Source: Metaruminococcus_A sp003150405 (GTDB taxonomy: Bacteria; Bacillota; Clostridia; Oscillospirales; Ruminococcaceae). Taken from it: a stretch of 21,716 nucleotides of DNA. Under the pieces are notes generated by a model. That model searched no databases, was not told where the DNA came from, and was given only the letters and a program-made list of their open reading frames with translations. This document shows, one piece after another, positions 1 through 7,009 of the stretch. Within the stretch, counting starts at the first letter, position 1. Each line of letters begins with the position of its first letter. Position numbers and translations under genes: made by a program. The stretch spans positions 1 to 21,716 of the forward strand of contig CABUBB010000028.1 of the NCBI GenBank assembly GCA_902489745.1. The letters are read 5' to 3'.

Positions 1-695
1 CCCCCGTCGGCAATCCGCAGAATCTCTACCTTTACGCCAGGTTCAGCCTCTCTCCCGGGGATTTTTTCACCGCGCTGCTGCCCTATGCCGCAGCGAGTCT
101 GCTGTTGCTGCTTCTGCTGGCATTCCTGCTTAAAAGCGAAACCGTAGAGGTGCATTTTCCGGAGCGTGCCACCCTGCGGGCTCCCCGCCGCCTGGCTCTT
201 TACAGTGTGCTGTTCGCCCTCTGCCTGCTTTCGGTGTTCCATGTTCTGCCCTGGCCCTTTCTGCTGGCAGCGGTTGCCGGATGTATGCTGCTCTTTTCCC
301 GCAGCCTTTTTCGCCAGGTGGATTACAGCCTGCTGCTTACCTTTGTCTGTTTTTTCGTTTTTGTGGGCAATCTCGGCCAAATTCCCCCGGTTCGTGACTT
401 TCTCACAGGTATGGCTGGGCAGAACGCCTTGCTCACCACCGCAGCCGCAAGCCAGGTCATTAGCAACGTCCCAGCCGCCGTGCTGTTCTCCGGCTTCACC
501 GGGGACTGGCGCGGCCTGCTCGTCGGCGCAAATCTCGGCGGCCTCGGCACATTGGTCGCCTCGCTTGCAAGCCTTATTTCGTTCCGTTTCTACCTGCGTA
601 CCCCCGGAGCGCGGCCGCTGCGTTATCTCGGTGTTTTTTCCCTGCTCAACGCAGGCTTTCTTGCGGTCTTGGTTCCCTTAGCTGTTTTTCTTTAG
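1..695 (+). CDS. SLC13/ArsB-type anion permease, C-terminal part (5' end outside window)
   Basis: The reading frame is open from the left edge (first full codon at 3) to a TAG at 693-695, giving 230 visible residues, so only the C-terminal half or so is present. Near the start it reads GNPQNLYLY, the hairpin-loop signature of the ion-transporter (IT) superfamily that includes SLC13/CitMHS, ArsB and YbiR permeases. A second conserved element, SQVISNVPAAVLFSG, lies about two-thirds through and matches the second substrate/cation-binding hairpin of these inverted-repeat carriers. At least five hydrophobic segments separate these loops and follow them. The protein should be an inner-membrane carrier for an inorganic or carboxylate anion. 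The substrate cannot be told from this fragment. No convincing terminator follows the stop codon. Confidence 0.85.
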   Translation, partial: PVGNPQNLYLYARFSLSPGDFFTALLPYAAASLLLLLLLAFLLKSETVEVHFPERATLRAPRRLALYSVLFALCLLSVFHVLPWPFLLAAVAGCMLLFSRSLFRQVDYSLLLTFVCFFVFVGNLGQIPPVRDFLTGMAGQNALLTTAAASQVISNVPAAVLFSGFTGDWRGLLVGANLGGLGTLVASLASLISFRFYLRTPGARPLRYLGVFSLLNAGFLAVLVPLAVFL

Positions 696-976
696 CTCAC
701 CCTGAATTGGTTCGACCGCTCAAGTACCGCACCTTTTGGGTGGCCACGGTGCTTGGCACTTTCTTAGCAGGCTTCATTGCTGCACCCAAACGCTTTTGGG
801 CAGCCGAAAGCAACAGGTTGATATGCGTCGGTTTTCCGCTATAAGGACTGACAAAGAGGCTGCTATGGACATCCGAATCGGCGTCAATTAAAAAAACGGA
901 CAGTCCCATGTTTATACACTATTGCTTAACTAATTACCTACAGATACAAGCGTCAAAAACAGAGAGTTGTTTGAAT
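696..976. other. Intergenic region with no supported gene
   Basis: There are about 280 bases between the permease stop and the nucleoside hydrolase promoter. The part up to about 909 has the GC of the neighbours and carries a 70-codon minus-strand open frame (start 909) with no ribosome site and no recognisable domain. From about 910 the composition becomes clearly AT-rich and stays so into the next gene. A weak GCACC/GGTGC inverted repeat (about 730-755) lies in the left part. I see no RNA gene or clear terminator here. The composition break near 910 may mark the edge of acquired DNA. Confidence 0.5.
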
Positions 977-1005
977 TTGCATACCATACAAGACAGCGCT
1001 ATATT
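977..1005 (+). promoter_or_regulatory. Predicted sigma-A promoter for the nucleoside hydrolase
   Basis: TTGCAT (977-982) and TATATT (1000-1005) are separated by exactly 17 bases, a good match to the housekeeping -35/-10 pattern. Transcription would start near 1012 and give a leader of about 145 nt before the ATG at 1156. The surrounding DNA is AT-rich, which raises the chance of a fortuitous match. Confidence 0.5.
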
Positions 1006-1155
1006 TTGTATGACAATCAAGAAAAGAAAATAAAATTAATCGAAATTTGCAGCTCTAATATCAGTACGATCGATCTTTAAATAAATCTTGGAGACGCACT
1101 ATGGAAATTTGCAATTTTCTCTTGTATCATTTATTGCATTACGGTGGTGACTTTA

Positions 1156-2037
1156 ATGGAAAAAATTTTACTCGATACAGATATTGGCGGTGATATCGAC
1201 GACGCTATTTGCCTTGCTTATTTATTAAAAGAGCCAAAATGCGATTTGCTCGGTATTACAACTGTTGGCGGGGAGCCGGAAAAGCGCGCAGCCGTTGCAG
1301 ACGCGATCTGCAACGCAGCAGGACGAGTCATTACGATCGTTGCGGGACTGGACATAACCTTACAGCCAGTTCCAATTTATCCTACACCTGAAGGCGCTGC
1401 CGCGCTCAAAAACTGGAAGCACAATAAATTTCCAAAAGGAAACGCCTCCGAATTTCTCTATGAAAAGATCAGCGAAAACCCAAATGAGGTTACTTTAATT
1501 GCAATCGGCAATATGACAAATGTTGCTACACTGTTCCATGAACACCCTGACGCTCCCGCTTTACTCAAGGGCCTTTTCGTAATGAACGGATATTTCGGTG
1601 AAAAAAAACTCCCTGCTCCTTATTGGAACTGGAACTCATGGGCAGACCCACTGGCCTCTAAAATTACATTTGCTGCACATGTTGCTGTGCATAGAGCCAT
1701 TCCACTTGAAGTAACCGATTTGCTGACCATTGAAGCAGATTGGGCAGACAAGCTTTTAAAGGTGAATTCCAAGTTAATGGAAGCAGTCTTTGACTTTGGA
1801 AACGCCTGGCTCAAAAGCTCGAATAAGCTAACGCTTCACGACCCATTAACCGCTGTTTCTGTGTTTTATCCTGACATCTGCAGCTTTGAACGAGGCTTTG
1901 TGGCCGTGGAAACCGATAAGACAAAAGAGATGGGTGAAACGCATTTTATTCCGAGCTCTGGCGGCAATGTTGAAATCGCAAGAGCAGTTGACAAAGAAGG
2001 GTTTTATCGCATTTTAAGCACAACATTGTATGACTAG
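1156..2037 (+). CDS. Inosine/uridine-preferring nucleoside hydrolase family protein
   Basis: This 293-residue protein should hydrolyse the N-glycosidic bond of a ribonucleoside to give ribose and a free base (IUNH family, cytoplasmic purine/pyrimidine salvage). The N-terminal calcium/ribose-binding aspartate cluster is plain: DTDIGGDIDDA at residues 7-17. The late LHDPLTAV block carries the conserved His-Asp pair. Two positions differ from the classical family: the early GN asparagine is replaced in ITTVGGEPEKRAA, and the E-x-N pair before DP is N-x-N (WNWNSWADP). It is therefore a divergent subfamily whose substrate may not be a standard nucleoside. I chose ATG 1156 because GGTGGTGA lies 7 bases upstream; an in-frame GTG at 1144 is possible but lacks a ribosome site. 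The gene is visibly more AT-rich than its neighbours and stands alone, which suggests transfer. Confidence 0.85.
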   Translation: MEKILLDTDIGGDIDDAICLAYLLKEPKCDLLGITTVGGEPEKRAAVADAICNAAGRVITIVAGLDITLQPVPIYPTPEGAAALKNWKHNKFPKGNASEFLYEKISENPNEVTLIAIGNMTNVATLFHEHPDAPALLKGLFVMNGYFGEKKLPAPYWNWNSWADPLASKITFAAHVAVHRAIPLEVTDLLTIEADWADKLLKVNSKLMEAVFDFGNAWLKSSNKLTLHDPLTAVSVFYPDICSFERGFVAVETDKTKEMGETHFIPSSGGNVEIARAVDKEGFYRILSTTLYD

Positions 2038-2543
2038 CATAAAAAATTTACGGCAAAAATTAACCTAATCCGCAAAACCGTTTTCGGCTTACCCGGTTAT
2101 ACAGTGTGTCATTGGATGCGCATCAACAAATCCCTTGAGAAACTGGTTAAAATGGGTTCTGGCCATGACCGTTCATTTTGGGCTTAACTAGGCTGTGTCA
2201 GGATGGAATCATAAAGTTGCTCCAAAAAGCCATTGGCGTATTTGAACGCACCGCCTAGGCTCTCCCTGTTTGCTGGAGACAAAAACCAGGGCATTGTCCC
2301 GGTAAAATGCGACGGGATCAATGGTTTTATCAAAAAAACAGAAAGACGCAGCAAGCATAGCGTTTGTCTGTCTGGTACAGCAGCAGCTAGCTTATGAACG
2401 CCGAGCCGGAGCATCAGCCGATGCTCCAGGACGATATGGAAAAAGGGGTACCGGTACGTTGGCAGCCTTTCGGTAGGTTTTGGGCCAAGCGGAAAGCCTT
2501 CGCCATCGAACTGATGTTTGAAAAACCAGAACATACACAACGA
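2038..2543. other. Intergenic region, possible decayed gene or element
   Basis: About 500 bases hold no gene I can defend. A 118-codon minus-strand open frame (2540-2184) has no ribosome site and no recognised domain. The plus strand has a shorter frame near 2220-2390 with reasonable amino-acid composition but stop codons. An 8-bp perfect hairpin, GGAGCATC/GATGCTCC with a 4-base loop, lies at 2408-2427. GGCTGTGTCAG at about 2191 resembles the ends of some insertion sequences, but no matching inverted end was found. This may be remnant DNA on the right flank of the AT-rich nucleoside hydrolase gene. Confidence 0.35.
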
Positions 2544-2544
2544 A

Positions 2545-2596
2545 AAAATCCCAGCCGTCCAAAAGAGGAAGCTTCCTCTCGGGCAGCTGGGATTTT
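2545..2596 (-). terminator. Nested hairpin terminator after the DUF1848 gene
   Basis: An 11-bp stem, AAAATCCCAGC (2545-2555) with GCTGGGATTTT (2586-2596), encloses a second perfect 16-base palindrome, AGAGGAAGCTTCCTCT (2564-2579). Read on the minus strand, the structure starts about 30 bases after the stop codon at 2626. It is followed by a run of T (complement of 2543-2548), as expected of an intrinsic terminator. Confidence 0.75.
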
Positions 2597-2625
2597 CTGG
2601 AATCAGAGATTCCGCAGAGGTTCGG

Positions 2626-3555
2626 TCAAAACCAGCGTATCTGGCGGCTGTACGTTTCCACCGTTTCGGTCACAAGGTCGCCGTCCTCCCGGCCTCCAAG
2701 CAAAAACGGGGAGCTCGGGCTGTGCCGCGCATGGTTTTTCAGCGCTGTACCTGGCCCTGCGTTTGCATAGCAGTACCGGCAGCCGTTCGGGCAGGTGTGG
2801 TAAGCGCCAATGTCCGTGCTTGCCATACAGCCGCAAGCGGGACGCTGGTTTTTATCCTTGCGGACATCCAGCCCGGAAACGCCCAGCCGCATCAACCGCT
2901 CTCCGTCAATACACCGGGCATGTCCAATACCGAACCGCTGCAGGTCCAGTTCTTCTGCACAGGTGTTCAGTGAAAGGCCCTCCGCTCCGGCAATTTCTGC
3001 AAACTGTGCCATCAGCTCCTCCTTCTGCTGCAAACCCGGCTCCCAAATCCCAAGCGGGACAGTGTTCCGCCGGGTATTCCGGTAAAAGTCGAGAAAACTC
3101 ACGGTGCAGGTCTCGGTACTGCCCGCAAGCCGTCCGGCCAGTTCTTTAAAATATTGAACATGGTATGCCGGTGTATACCGTTCATTCAGCAGGATTGGGT
3201 CGTACCGCCACACCACCCGCTCCCGGCCCACCCTGCGTGCAAGCTCCTGAAATACCGGCAGCAGCACCTTTCCCTTTGAGGGCAGGCTGGGTTCAACGTC
3301 CCGGCCGTAAGGATTGAGCGTGAACTGAAAATAAAAGGTGAATCGCTCCAGCTCCTCCAAACGGCTCAGCATTGGAGCCGGATTTTTGGTCCAAAACACA
3401 ATGCCGTCCACCGCCTCCGGCGTCAGCGGGATCCGTGCAACCCGGTGCGGATTCACCGGGTTGCGCACACAGGCATACCCCGCCCGGAGGCGGTGGAAAA
3501 ACCATTCGGAATAAAACGCCGGCAGGTCGGTCCTCCGGCTCGCACTGATGATCAC
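2626..3555 (-). CDS. DUF1848 family protein (possible radical-SAM/iron-sulfur protein)
   Basis: This 309-residue protein matches the DUF1848 family from end to end. It starts MIISASRRTDLPAFYSEWF, has a central VFWTKNP block and WRYDPILLNERY, and ends with a cysteine-rich cluster (about residues 247-271: CGC, then CPNGC, then CYA) typical of a metal or Fe-S centre. The family is related to DNA photoproduct lyase-like radical-SAM proteins, but its function is not established. I place the start at GTG 3555, with GGAGG six bases upstream, rather than at ATG 3561, where GGAGG abuts the start codon. Family members usually begin MIISASRRTD, which agrees. The frame is open upstream to 3705, but those residues are unlike the family. 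It is a single gene with a terminator behind it. Confidence 0.88.
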   Translation of the reverse strand: MIISASRRTDLPAFYSEWFFHRLRAGYACVRNPVNPHRVARIPLTPEAVDGIVFWTKNPAPMLSRLEELERFTFYFQFTLNPYGRDVEPSLPSKGKVLLPVFQELARRVGRERVVWRYDPILLNERYTPAYHVQYFKELAGRLAGSTETCTVSFLDFYRNTRRNTVPLGIWEPGLQQKEELMAQFAEIAGAEGLSLNTCAEELDLQRFGIGHARCIDGERLMRLGVSGLDVRKDKNQRPACGCMASTDIGAYHTCPNGCRYCYANAGPGTALKNHARHSPSSPFLLGGREDGDLVTETVETYSRQIRWF

Positions 3556-3586
3556 ATCCATCCTCCATTTCCAACCCCACGCACCT

Positions 3587-3608
3587 TTTTCATATTCCGG
3601 CACCCCGG
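3587..3608. repeat. 22-bp exact direct repeat, copy 1 (intergenic)
   Basis: The 22 bases at 3587-3608 (TTTTCATATTCCGG followed by CACCCCGG) are identical to 7425-7446, inside the anti-sigma gene. On the minus strand both copies read GVPEYEKG in the same frame. Chance identity of this length in a 22-kb window is very unlikely. Confidence 0.7.
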
Positions 3609-3892
3609 GGATTGCCGCGCACCTGTTTTCCGCCAGCCGCCTGCAAGCCGGACAAACGCTGCCTTTGTACCAAAAAGCAATACCTTTCATATGCCTTTTC
3701 CACACAGAATTCGCTGTGCGGCAATCCCCGCCGCCCTGACACTCCGCACGCCGGAACCGGCCAGTACCGTTCTAAACTAAATCAGGTTCCGCTTTTTCAG
3801 CGTATTTCAACCTTGGGGCGGTGCCCACTCCTTCAATCCTGCGTTGCGGCTGGACTTTCAATACAATCTCTGCCGTCGGATATACAGCGAAA

Positions 3893-3928
3893 CCGCATCG
3901 ATCCGGCTCTCATAACCCGGCGATGCGG
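3893..3928 (-). terminator. Possible weak terminator after the lipoprotein gene
   Basis: An 8-bp stem, CCGCATCG (3893-3900) with CGATGCGG (3921-3928), has an inner CCGG/CCGG pairing. It lies just after the stop codon at 3938 on the minus strand. The downstream T content is poor (TTTCGCT), so termination would be inefficient or the hairpin may only stabilise the 3' end. Confidence 0.35.
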
Positions 3929-3937
3929 CTGCACTTT

Positions 3938-5239
3938 TTATTCCGGTAAAACAACAACTATTCCGCCCCCGGCAGACGGATGCTCCCCATAACCGGCAAA
4001 GCCACCCTGGCCGTCTGCATAACCCATTTGGCCATCCATTTCCACTTTGCACCACTGGTGGGTCCACTGGTTTTCGTTGGCATGCTCCCATTTATAGCCC
4101 ATACACTCCAACACCAGCCCCAGTGCACGGGTACAGCCGGCACAGGAAGACTCTCCGGCAATAAACACGCCGTAAGGGCGGTAATAATTGTCACCGGATT
4201 CTTTGTGCACACCTTTGCGATAGTAGCCGCTGACAATCTGCGCCGCCTGGGAAATCCGCTCCAAATCAGTTCCAGGACCAATACCGGCGGCAATCTGTTG
4301 GGCAACCTCCCGGGCCTGTCGGTCCTGCTCGCTTCTCACAGAGGTGCCCGAGGAGGTACTGCCTCCAGTCTGGCCGCCGCTCGGTTTTGCAGGGGCCGCC
4401 GGTTCCGGCGCAGTTTGCACCGGCTCCGGGGTTTGATCGGTGGTAGCGCTGACCGCCGTCGTCTGCGGGCCGGTAAATTCCTTTCCATCCACCGTCACCA
4501 CTGCCAAAATCTTATAATACCGCGTCGTCTGTTCCGGAAGTCCCGTGTGGGCGTAGCTGGTTTCCGCCGTTTTCTCTGCAAGAACTGCGTACTCCCCATC
4601 CTCGGTTTCGGCTCCATACAGGGTGTAGAGCACCTGCGGCGCCGAACCGTCAGCATTGAGCAGCTCCGGCTCATAGGGTTCCCAGGTTATTGTGAGTTCA
4701 GAGTCGCTCACCATGCTCGCTGAAAGCCCCGTCACCTCGCCGATTTCCGGCGTCTCGGTCTGCACCAAAACTATGGCGGTCGATTCCGAAAAAAGCTCCC
4801 TGTTTTCATCCCGGTACACTGATTTGACCGAAATCTCATAGGCCGTATCGGCCTTCAGCCCTTCAAAAACCGCTTCGGTTTGTTCCACCGTCTGCACAAC
4901 TGCCTCCGGATCCGCTTCTTCCTCCGGGGAATCGCTTGGCTCTTCGGATTCCGAGCTGCCGTCCGTGCTCTGCTCCGCGGATTCTTCCGCCGCTTCTTCC
5001 TGGAGTCCCTCCGCGTCGGCTTCCCTCAGAGTGACGACATATTCCGTCGCCTCTTCAACCTCATCCCACTCTGCCTTCAGCGCGTGGAACCCGTCTGCTT
5101 CTGCCCGTACCTGTTCCGGCGGCGCTATTTCTGAAGGGCCGGAACTGCATCCAGCAGGCAAAACCATCAGGCATGCCAATGCCGCTATTCCGGCCATCCA
5201 CCGGCGAATTCCAACCGCAGCTTTTCTTGTTGTGCTCAT
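3938..5239 (-). CDS. Lipoprotein with two fibronectin-III domains and a transglutaminase-like domain
   Basis: This 433-residue protein starts with a basic, hydrophobic signal peptide ending in the lipobox LPAGC (lipidated Cys31), so it should be anchored outside the membrane. Residues of about 36-163 and 170-268 form two fibronectin type III-like repeats; the first is interrupted by an acidic Glu/Ser-rich stretch (about 77-112). A Pro/Gly/Ser linker (about 268-300) leads to a C-terminal transglutaminase-like domain. This has a putative triad of Cys366 (in ESSCAGC), His394 (in WTHQW) and Asp409 (in YADG). Such domains may act as proteases, amidases or crosslinkers, or may be inactive; the substrate is unknown. 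The start ATG 5239 has GGGAGGG seven bases upstream. It is probably monocistronic. Confidence 0.85.
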   Translation of the reverse strand: MSTTRKAAVGIRRWMAGIAALACLMVLPAGCSSGPSEIAPPEQVRAEADGFHALKAEWDEVEEATEYVVTLREADAEGLQEEAAEESAEQSTDGSSESEEPSDSPEEEADPEAVVQTVEQTEAVFEGLKADTAYEISVKSVYRDENRELFSESTAIVLVQTETPEIGEVTGLSASMVSDSELTITWEPYEPELLNADGSAPQVLYTLYGAETEDGEYAVLAEKTAETSYAHTGLPEQTTRYYKILAVVTVDGKEFTGPQTTAVSATTDQTPEPVQTAPEPAAPAKPSGGQTGGSTSSGTSVRSEQDRQAREVAQQIAAGIGPGTDLERISQAAQIVSGYYRKGVHKESGDNYYRPYGVFIAGESSCAGCTRALGLVLECMGYKWEHANENQWTHQWCKVEMDGQMGYADGQGGFAGYGEHPSAGGGIVVVLPE

Positions 5240-5249
5240 GTTGAACCCT

Positions 5250-5411
5250 CCCCAACTTTATATGCCATATACGGGTCTGCCAAACAACCCGTTTGATGTT
5301 CTTTCCCCGGCACTCATATCGGCCATGCCCAGCGTACCAGTTTGCAGGCTTGTAGGTAAGCCCGTCGTCCCGGACGCCGACTAAGGGCTTTCCGCAGAAT
5401 GCACATTGTTT
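5250..5411 (-). other. Start-less zinc-ribbon-like open frame, possible gene relic
   Basis: Between the acetyltransferase and lipoprotein genes, the minus strand has an open frame beginning after a TAA at about 5412. It reads KQCAFCGKPLVGVRDDG and continues with a balanced, protein-like composition (TYKPANWYAGHGRYEC). It has a CxxC knuckle and a later Cys, but no ATG, GTG or TTG before its last residues, and it runs on into the lipoprotein gene. A GGGAG followed by ATG lies just upstream in another frame and stops after two codons. This could be a frameshifted relic of a small zinc-ribbon gene or a coincidence. Confidence 0.2.
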
Positions 5412-5463
5412 TTATTTCAGGTCATTTTACTCCCTCTGCCCTTTTTGGAAATCCGCTTGCGGG

Positions 5464-5907
5464 TCAAGGCAGTTTCATAGATAGAATGGGGTAGGGCATT
5501 CCCTGTTCATCTGTCGGGGTCCTTTTGTAAACCTGAAACCCCATGTGCTCATAAAATCCCCTTGCCTGCGGATTCTGCTCGTTCACACCCAGTTCGTTGA
5601 CCGAATAATCCTTTATCCCACATTCCAACAGCTTTTTTCCCAGGCCATGCCCACGCCACTCGGGTGCTACAAACAGCATTTCGAGCCTGCGCCCGTCAAT
5701 CCCCATAAAAGCGATCGGCTTGTCAGCCTCATCCTTTACGGCAATCAAATGCGGGACATCCGCCAGCGCCCGTGGGACATAGGCCTGGATACGCTCGATT
5801 TCAGCTTCGGTTAAAAACAAATGGGTTTCCTTGACCGCTCCCCGCCAAACCGTTACAAGCTGTTGGATTAGCGCAGGGCTGCGGTCCTTCACCCGGTAAA
5901 TGTTCAT
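5464..5907 (-). CDS. GNAT-family N-acetyltransferase, YjaB-like
   Basis: This 147-residue protein has a single GNAT fold, the usual length for the family. It transfers acetyl from acetyl-CoA to an amine. The acetyl-CoA pyrophosphate-binding loop is RGHGLGKKLL, preceded by the family's LEMLFVAPEW strand. The order ETHLFL, FMGIDG, VNEQNPQARGFYEHMGF and GMPYPILSMKL follows the pattern of E. coli YjaB and its relatives, which are reported as lysine or small-molecule acetyltransferases; the target here is unknown. ATG 5907 is chosen because GGAGGAGA lies six bases upstream; longer in-frame starts would run into the tRNA terminator. The gene begins 18 bases after that terminator's T tract, so it needs its own promoter or depends on read-through from the tRNA. 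Confidence 0.85.
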   Translation of the reverse strand: MNIYRVKDRSPALIQQLVTVWRGAVKETHLFLTEAEIERIQAYVPRALADVPHLIAVKDEADKPIAFMGIDGRRLEMLFVAPEWRGHGLGKKLLECGIKDYSVNELGVNEQNPQARGFYEHMGFQVYKRTPTDEQGMPYPILSMKLP

Positions 5908-5925
5908 ATTCTCTCCTCCGGCATC

Positions 5926-5969
5926 AAAATAAAAAGAAGCCGATTGCCTTGCAGCAACCAACTTCTTTT
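5926..5969 (-). terminator. Intrinsic terminator of the tRNA-Ala gene
   Basis: On the minus strand, AAAAGAAG plus a wobble-paired extension forms a stem of about 16 bp (arms 5932-5947 and 5954-5969) with a 6-base loop. The stem is followed by TTTTTATTTT. It begins four bases after the tRNA CCA end and precedes the acetyltransferase ribosome site. Confidence 0.85.
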
Positions 5970-5973
5970 CAAA

Positions 5974-6049
5974 TGGTGGAGACGAAGAGGATCGAACTCT
6001 CGACCTTACGGATGCGAACCGTACGCTCTCCCAGCTGAGCTACGCCCCC
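5974..6049 (-). tRNA. tRNA-Ala (anticodon CGC), CCA encoded
   Basis: This 76-base cloverleaf reads on the minus strand from 6049. The acceptor stem GGGGGCG pairs with CGTCTCC and includes the G3:U70 wobble pair that is the known identity element of alanine tRNAs. The D arm is GCTC...GAGC. The anticodon stem TACGG/CCGTA holds the loop TTCGCAT, giving anticodon CGC (codon GCG). The T arm has the TTCGATC loop, followed by discriminator A and an encoded CCA. It has a candidate promoter upstream and a strong terminator immediately downstream, so it is a single-tRNA unit. Confidence 0.95.
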
Positions 6050-6099
6050 AAATCCTTTTTTAAAGCCGCCGGATGGGCTGCTCCAAAATTTACTTAATA

Positions 6100-6128
6100 A
6101 GTATAGCACCATTCACAGCAAATTTCCA
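6100..6128 (-). promoter_or_regulatory. Predicted promoter of the tRNA-Ala gene
   Basis: On the minus strand, TGGAAA (6123-6128) is followed after 17 bases by TATACT (6100-6105), with a TGC extended -10 element directly before it. Transcription would start near 6093, about 45 bases before the mature tRNA end. The -35 box is weak, but the extended -10 compensates. Confidence 0.5.
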
Positions 6129-6147
6129 GCCCTTTTTTTACTTTTTT

Positions 6148-6186
6148 CAAAAAAATTTTCCGCCCTCCCTTTTTGGGAAAGCGGAA
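6148..6186 (-). terminator. Intrinsic terminator downstream of rubrerythrin
   Basis: On the minus strand, TTCCGC TTTCCC (6175-6186) pairs, partly by wobble, with GGGAGG GCGGAA (6158-6169) around an AAAAA loop. It is followed by TTTTTTT. It is about 125 bases after the rubrerythrin stop and just upstream of the tRNA promoter. Confidence 0.75.
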
Positions 6187-6312
6187 ATATCCTTGCAGCA
6201 AATACCCGTGCACCCAGTTCCCACCATTCAAACCTCGGGTTCTATGAAAGCGGCTGCCGTCCGGCGTATGCAGCTTCATTCCAGCCAAAGCCGCACATCA
6301 GATGGGTGCCGA

Positions 6313-6852
6313 TTAATAATTTTCGGCCTTGATTTCAAAATAAGCGCGCGGATGCGAGCATACCGGGCAGATTTCCGGCGCTGCATCGCCATAGTGGATA
6401 TGCCCGCAGTTGCGGCAGATCCAAAACTGCTTCTGTGCGCGTTTGAAAACCTCCTGGCTGTTGAGGTTCTGGATGAGCTTGCGGTAGCGTTCCTCATGCT
6501 CCTTTTCTACATTGCCCACCAGTTCAAACAGTACGGCAACCTTGGTAAAACCCTCCTCACGGGCTTCTTCGGCAAATTTTTTATACATGTCGGTCCACTC
6601 ATAATTCTCGCCGGCGGCGCCGTCCTCTAGGTTTTGCAGCGTCCCGCCCATGCCGTCGTGCAAAAGGCGGAACCAAATTTCCGCATGCTCCTTTTCATTG
6701 TCTGCCGTTTTGGTGAAGATGTCGGCAATCTGCTCGTACCCTTCCTTTTTTGCCTGTGATGCATAAAAGGTGTATTTGTTTCTCGCCTGGCTTTCGCCTG
6801 CAAAAGCGGCCATCAGGTTCGCTTCGGTCTTGCTTCCTTTTAACTGCTGCAT
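6313..6852 (-). CDS. Rubrerythrin
   Basis: Rubrerythrin is a cytoplasmic di-iron peroxidase that reduces hydrogen peroxide in anaerobes. The 179-residue protein has a four-helix ferritin-like domain. Iron ligands sit in GESQARNKY (Glu20), NEKEH (Glu53, His56) and a second VEKEHEERY helix. A C-terminal rubredoxin-like domain has CRNCG and CPVC knuckles for one FeS4 iron. Length and domain order match the standard family. Two ATGs are possible; 6852 is preferred because GGGAG lies seven bases upstream, whereas for 6858 it is only one or two bases away. The protein then begins MQQLKGSKTEANL as in relatives. The gene stands alone, with a terminator behind it; no convincing promoter was found. Confidence 0.96.
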   Translation of the reverse strand: MQQLKGSKTEANLMAAFAGESQARNKYTFYASQAKKEGYEQIADIFTKTADNEKEHAEIWFRLLHDGMGGTLQNLEDGAAGENYEWTDMYKKFAEEAREEGFTKVAVLFELVGNVEKEHEERYRKLIQNLNSQEVFKRAQKQFWICRNCGHIHYGDAAPEICPVCSHPRAYFEIKAENY

Positions 6853-6955
6853 AATCATTCTCCCTTTTCCCGCCGCCGCGGGGTGTAGTTGCCGCCTGTG
6901 CGGCACGTCTGGTTTTATTCTGCCACACCGCTGGAATTTTTATGCAGTTTCCCGC

Positions 6956-6993
6956 AAAAAACGGGAAGGCAAAAATATGTCTCCCCGTTTTTT
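6956..6993 (-). terminator. Intrinsic terminator of the sigma/anti-sigma operon
   Basis: A 10-bp perfect stem, AAAAAACGGG (6956-6965) with CCCGTTTTTT (6984-6993), encloses an 18-base loop. It lies 17 bases after the anti-sigma stop codon at 7010. The T run is in the stem arm, and the structure would also work on the plus strand, though no plus-strand gene needs it. Confidence 0.7.
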
Positions 6994-7009
6994 CTCCTTA
7001 CAGCCGTCT

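Larger units (their letters stand above)
3556..3937. other. Intergenic region between the lipoprotein and DUF1848 genes
   Basis: There are about 380 bases with no supported gene. On the minus strand the DUF1848 frame is open up to 3705 and would encode a short CPAC-containing segment (ATG at 3690), but no good ribosome site precedes it. The interval carries one copy of a 22-bp exact repeat (3587-3608) shared with the anti-sigma gene and a possible weak terminator (3893-3928). No clear promoter for the DUF1848 gene was found. Confidence 0.4.

Noticed and set aside
697..909. 70-codon minus-strand frame (MGLSVFLIDADSDVHSS...)
   Set aside because: No ribosome site, no recognised domain, and no promoter. 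Left as unassigned sequence.
1101..1196. 31-codon plus-strand frame overlapping the nucleoside hydrolase start, with GGAG before its ATG
   Set aside because: Out of frame with the gene, and its product is unlike any known peptide. It may affect translation, but there is no support for a gene.
2184..2540. 118-codon minus-strand frame
   Set aside because: No ribosome site and no motif. Kept only as evidence that the region may be decayed.
6094..6288. 64-codon minus-strand frame between rubrerythrin and tRNA-Ala
   Set aside because: It runs through a strong intrinsic terminator and the tRNA promoter, and has no ribosome site.
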